41,955 nt of DNA, taken from Gymnopus androsaceus JB14. Lineage: Eukaryota > Basidiomycota > Agaricomycetes > Agaricales > Omphalotaceae. How positions within the stretch are numbered: position 1 is the stretch's first letter; each line of letters begins with the position of its first letter. The DNA lies in assembly GCA_009733575.1 (NCBI GenBank), contig ML769839.1:1895-43849 (forward strand), read 5' to 3'. This document shows positions 41,914 to 41,955 of the stretch, piece by piece. Both the position numbers and the translations under genes were made by a program. A model generated the notes under the pieces. The model worked only from the letters and a program-made list of their open reading frames with translations. It made no database searches and had not been told where the DNA came from.

Positions 41914-41955
41914 GTACAACTTGAGTATTTTCTTTAGTTGAAGACAAGAAAAAAA
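41914..41955 (+). other. AT-rich end of the window with a CTTAAG palindrome
   Basis: The integrase frame ends where ACTTAAGTATACTTAAGT (41899-41916) begins, a perfect palindrome. The window then ends in a short A run. This may be a break in the element. Confidence 0.4.

Larger units (their letters stand above)
38821..41955 (+). mobile_element. Ty1/copia retrotransposon, 5' LTR through integrase
   Basis: The element has a 205-bp 5' LTR (38821-39025), a primer site, a Gag-protease frame (39143-40987) and an integrase frame (40987-41913). Order Gag, protease, integrase is diagnostic of copia. Reverse transcriptase and RNase H are expected next but the integrase frame ends at 41913, 42 bp before the window edge, in AT-rich DNA. 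Either the element is truncated here or more frames lie beyond the window. Confidence 0.85.

Noticed and set aside
1..41955. CRISPR arrays, bacterial operons or ribosome binding sites
   Set aside because: Short spliceosomal introns throughout show nuclear fungal DNA, and no regularly spaced direct repeats exist.

Overview
This looks like an accessory, transposon-rich stretch of a filamentous fungal genome, most likely a basidiomycete (Agaricomycetes). Genes are cut by many 48-60 nt GT-AG introns. The recognisable families are typical of agaric-type fungi: a Crinkler (CRN)-kinase, a KRE6/SKN1-type GH16, a Ulp1-like protease, a fungal NCS1 permease, a PDR-type ABC transporter, and a zinc-finger/recombinase-like protein of the kind I associate with fungal RecQ-linked loci. 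Most host-like genes are broken but keep their introns, so they look like DNA-copied or locally decaying genes, not retrocopies.

Layout. 1-1704: 5' part of a Ty3/gypsy (Tf1/sushi-like) LTR element on the minus strand, with a self-priming signature. 1734-2450: AT-rich DNA with two clusters of short palindromes. 2460-3920: no clear gene. 4200-6331: a chimera, an NCS1 purine-cytosine permease relic between two pieces of a PDR ABC transporter. 6848-10988 (-): a large multi-exon gene with a Cys/His knuckle, a tyrosine-recombinase-like C-terminal region and an acidic repeat tail. 12990-16193 (+): M3 (thimet/saccharolysin-like) metallopeptidase pseudogene with at least six lesions. 16321-20956 (-): Ulp1-like protease gene interrupted in one exon by two unrelated foldback elements (850 bp with an 8-bp target duplication; 654 bp with TA duplication), followed upstream by an N-terminal paralogue (21060-21738). 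22229-23808 (-): unknown multi-exon gene. 25800-27400 (-): degenerate Ser/Pro-rich coding. 27900-30290 (-): 5'-truncated kinesin. 30389-32634 (+): CRN protein with a duplicated ubiquitin-like header, a PD-(D/E)XK-like nuclease region and a kinase with one frameshift. 32720-34220 (-): GH16 relic lacking its catalytic exon. 36399-36627: small TA-flanked MITE. 37390-37960 (-): Asn/Ser-rich relic. 38821-41955 (+): copia element with 5' LTR, half-tRNA-iMet-type primer site, Gag-protease ORF and integrase ORF in the -1 frame, joined at a canonical slippery heptamer.

The most interesting signals are the copia -1 frameshift cassette (40969-41001), the twin transposon hits in the Ulp1 gene, the CRN double header and the self-priming LTR. 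Several single-base frameshifts (about 8373, 13525, 32280, 40975) could be assembly errors. The 7-bp duplication, the nonsense codons and the missing GH16 exon are harder to explain that way. All family assignments are from reading translations by eye; no database search was possible.
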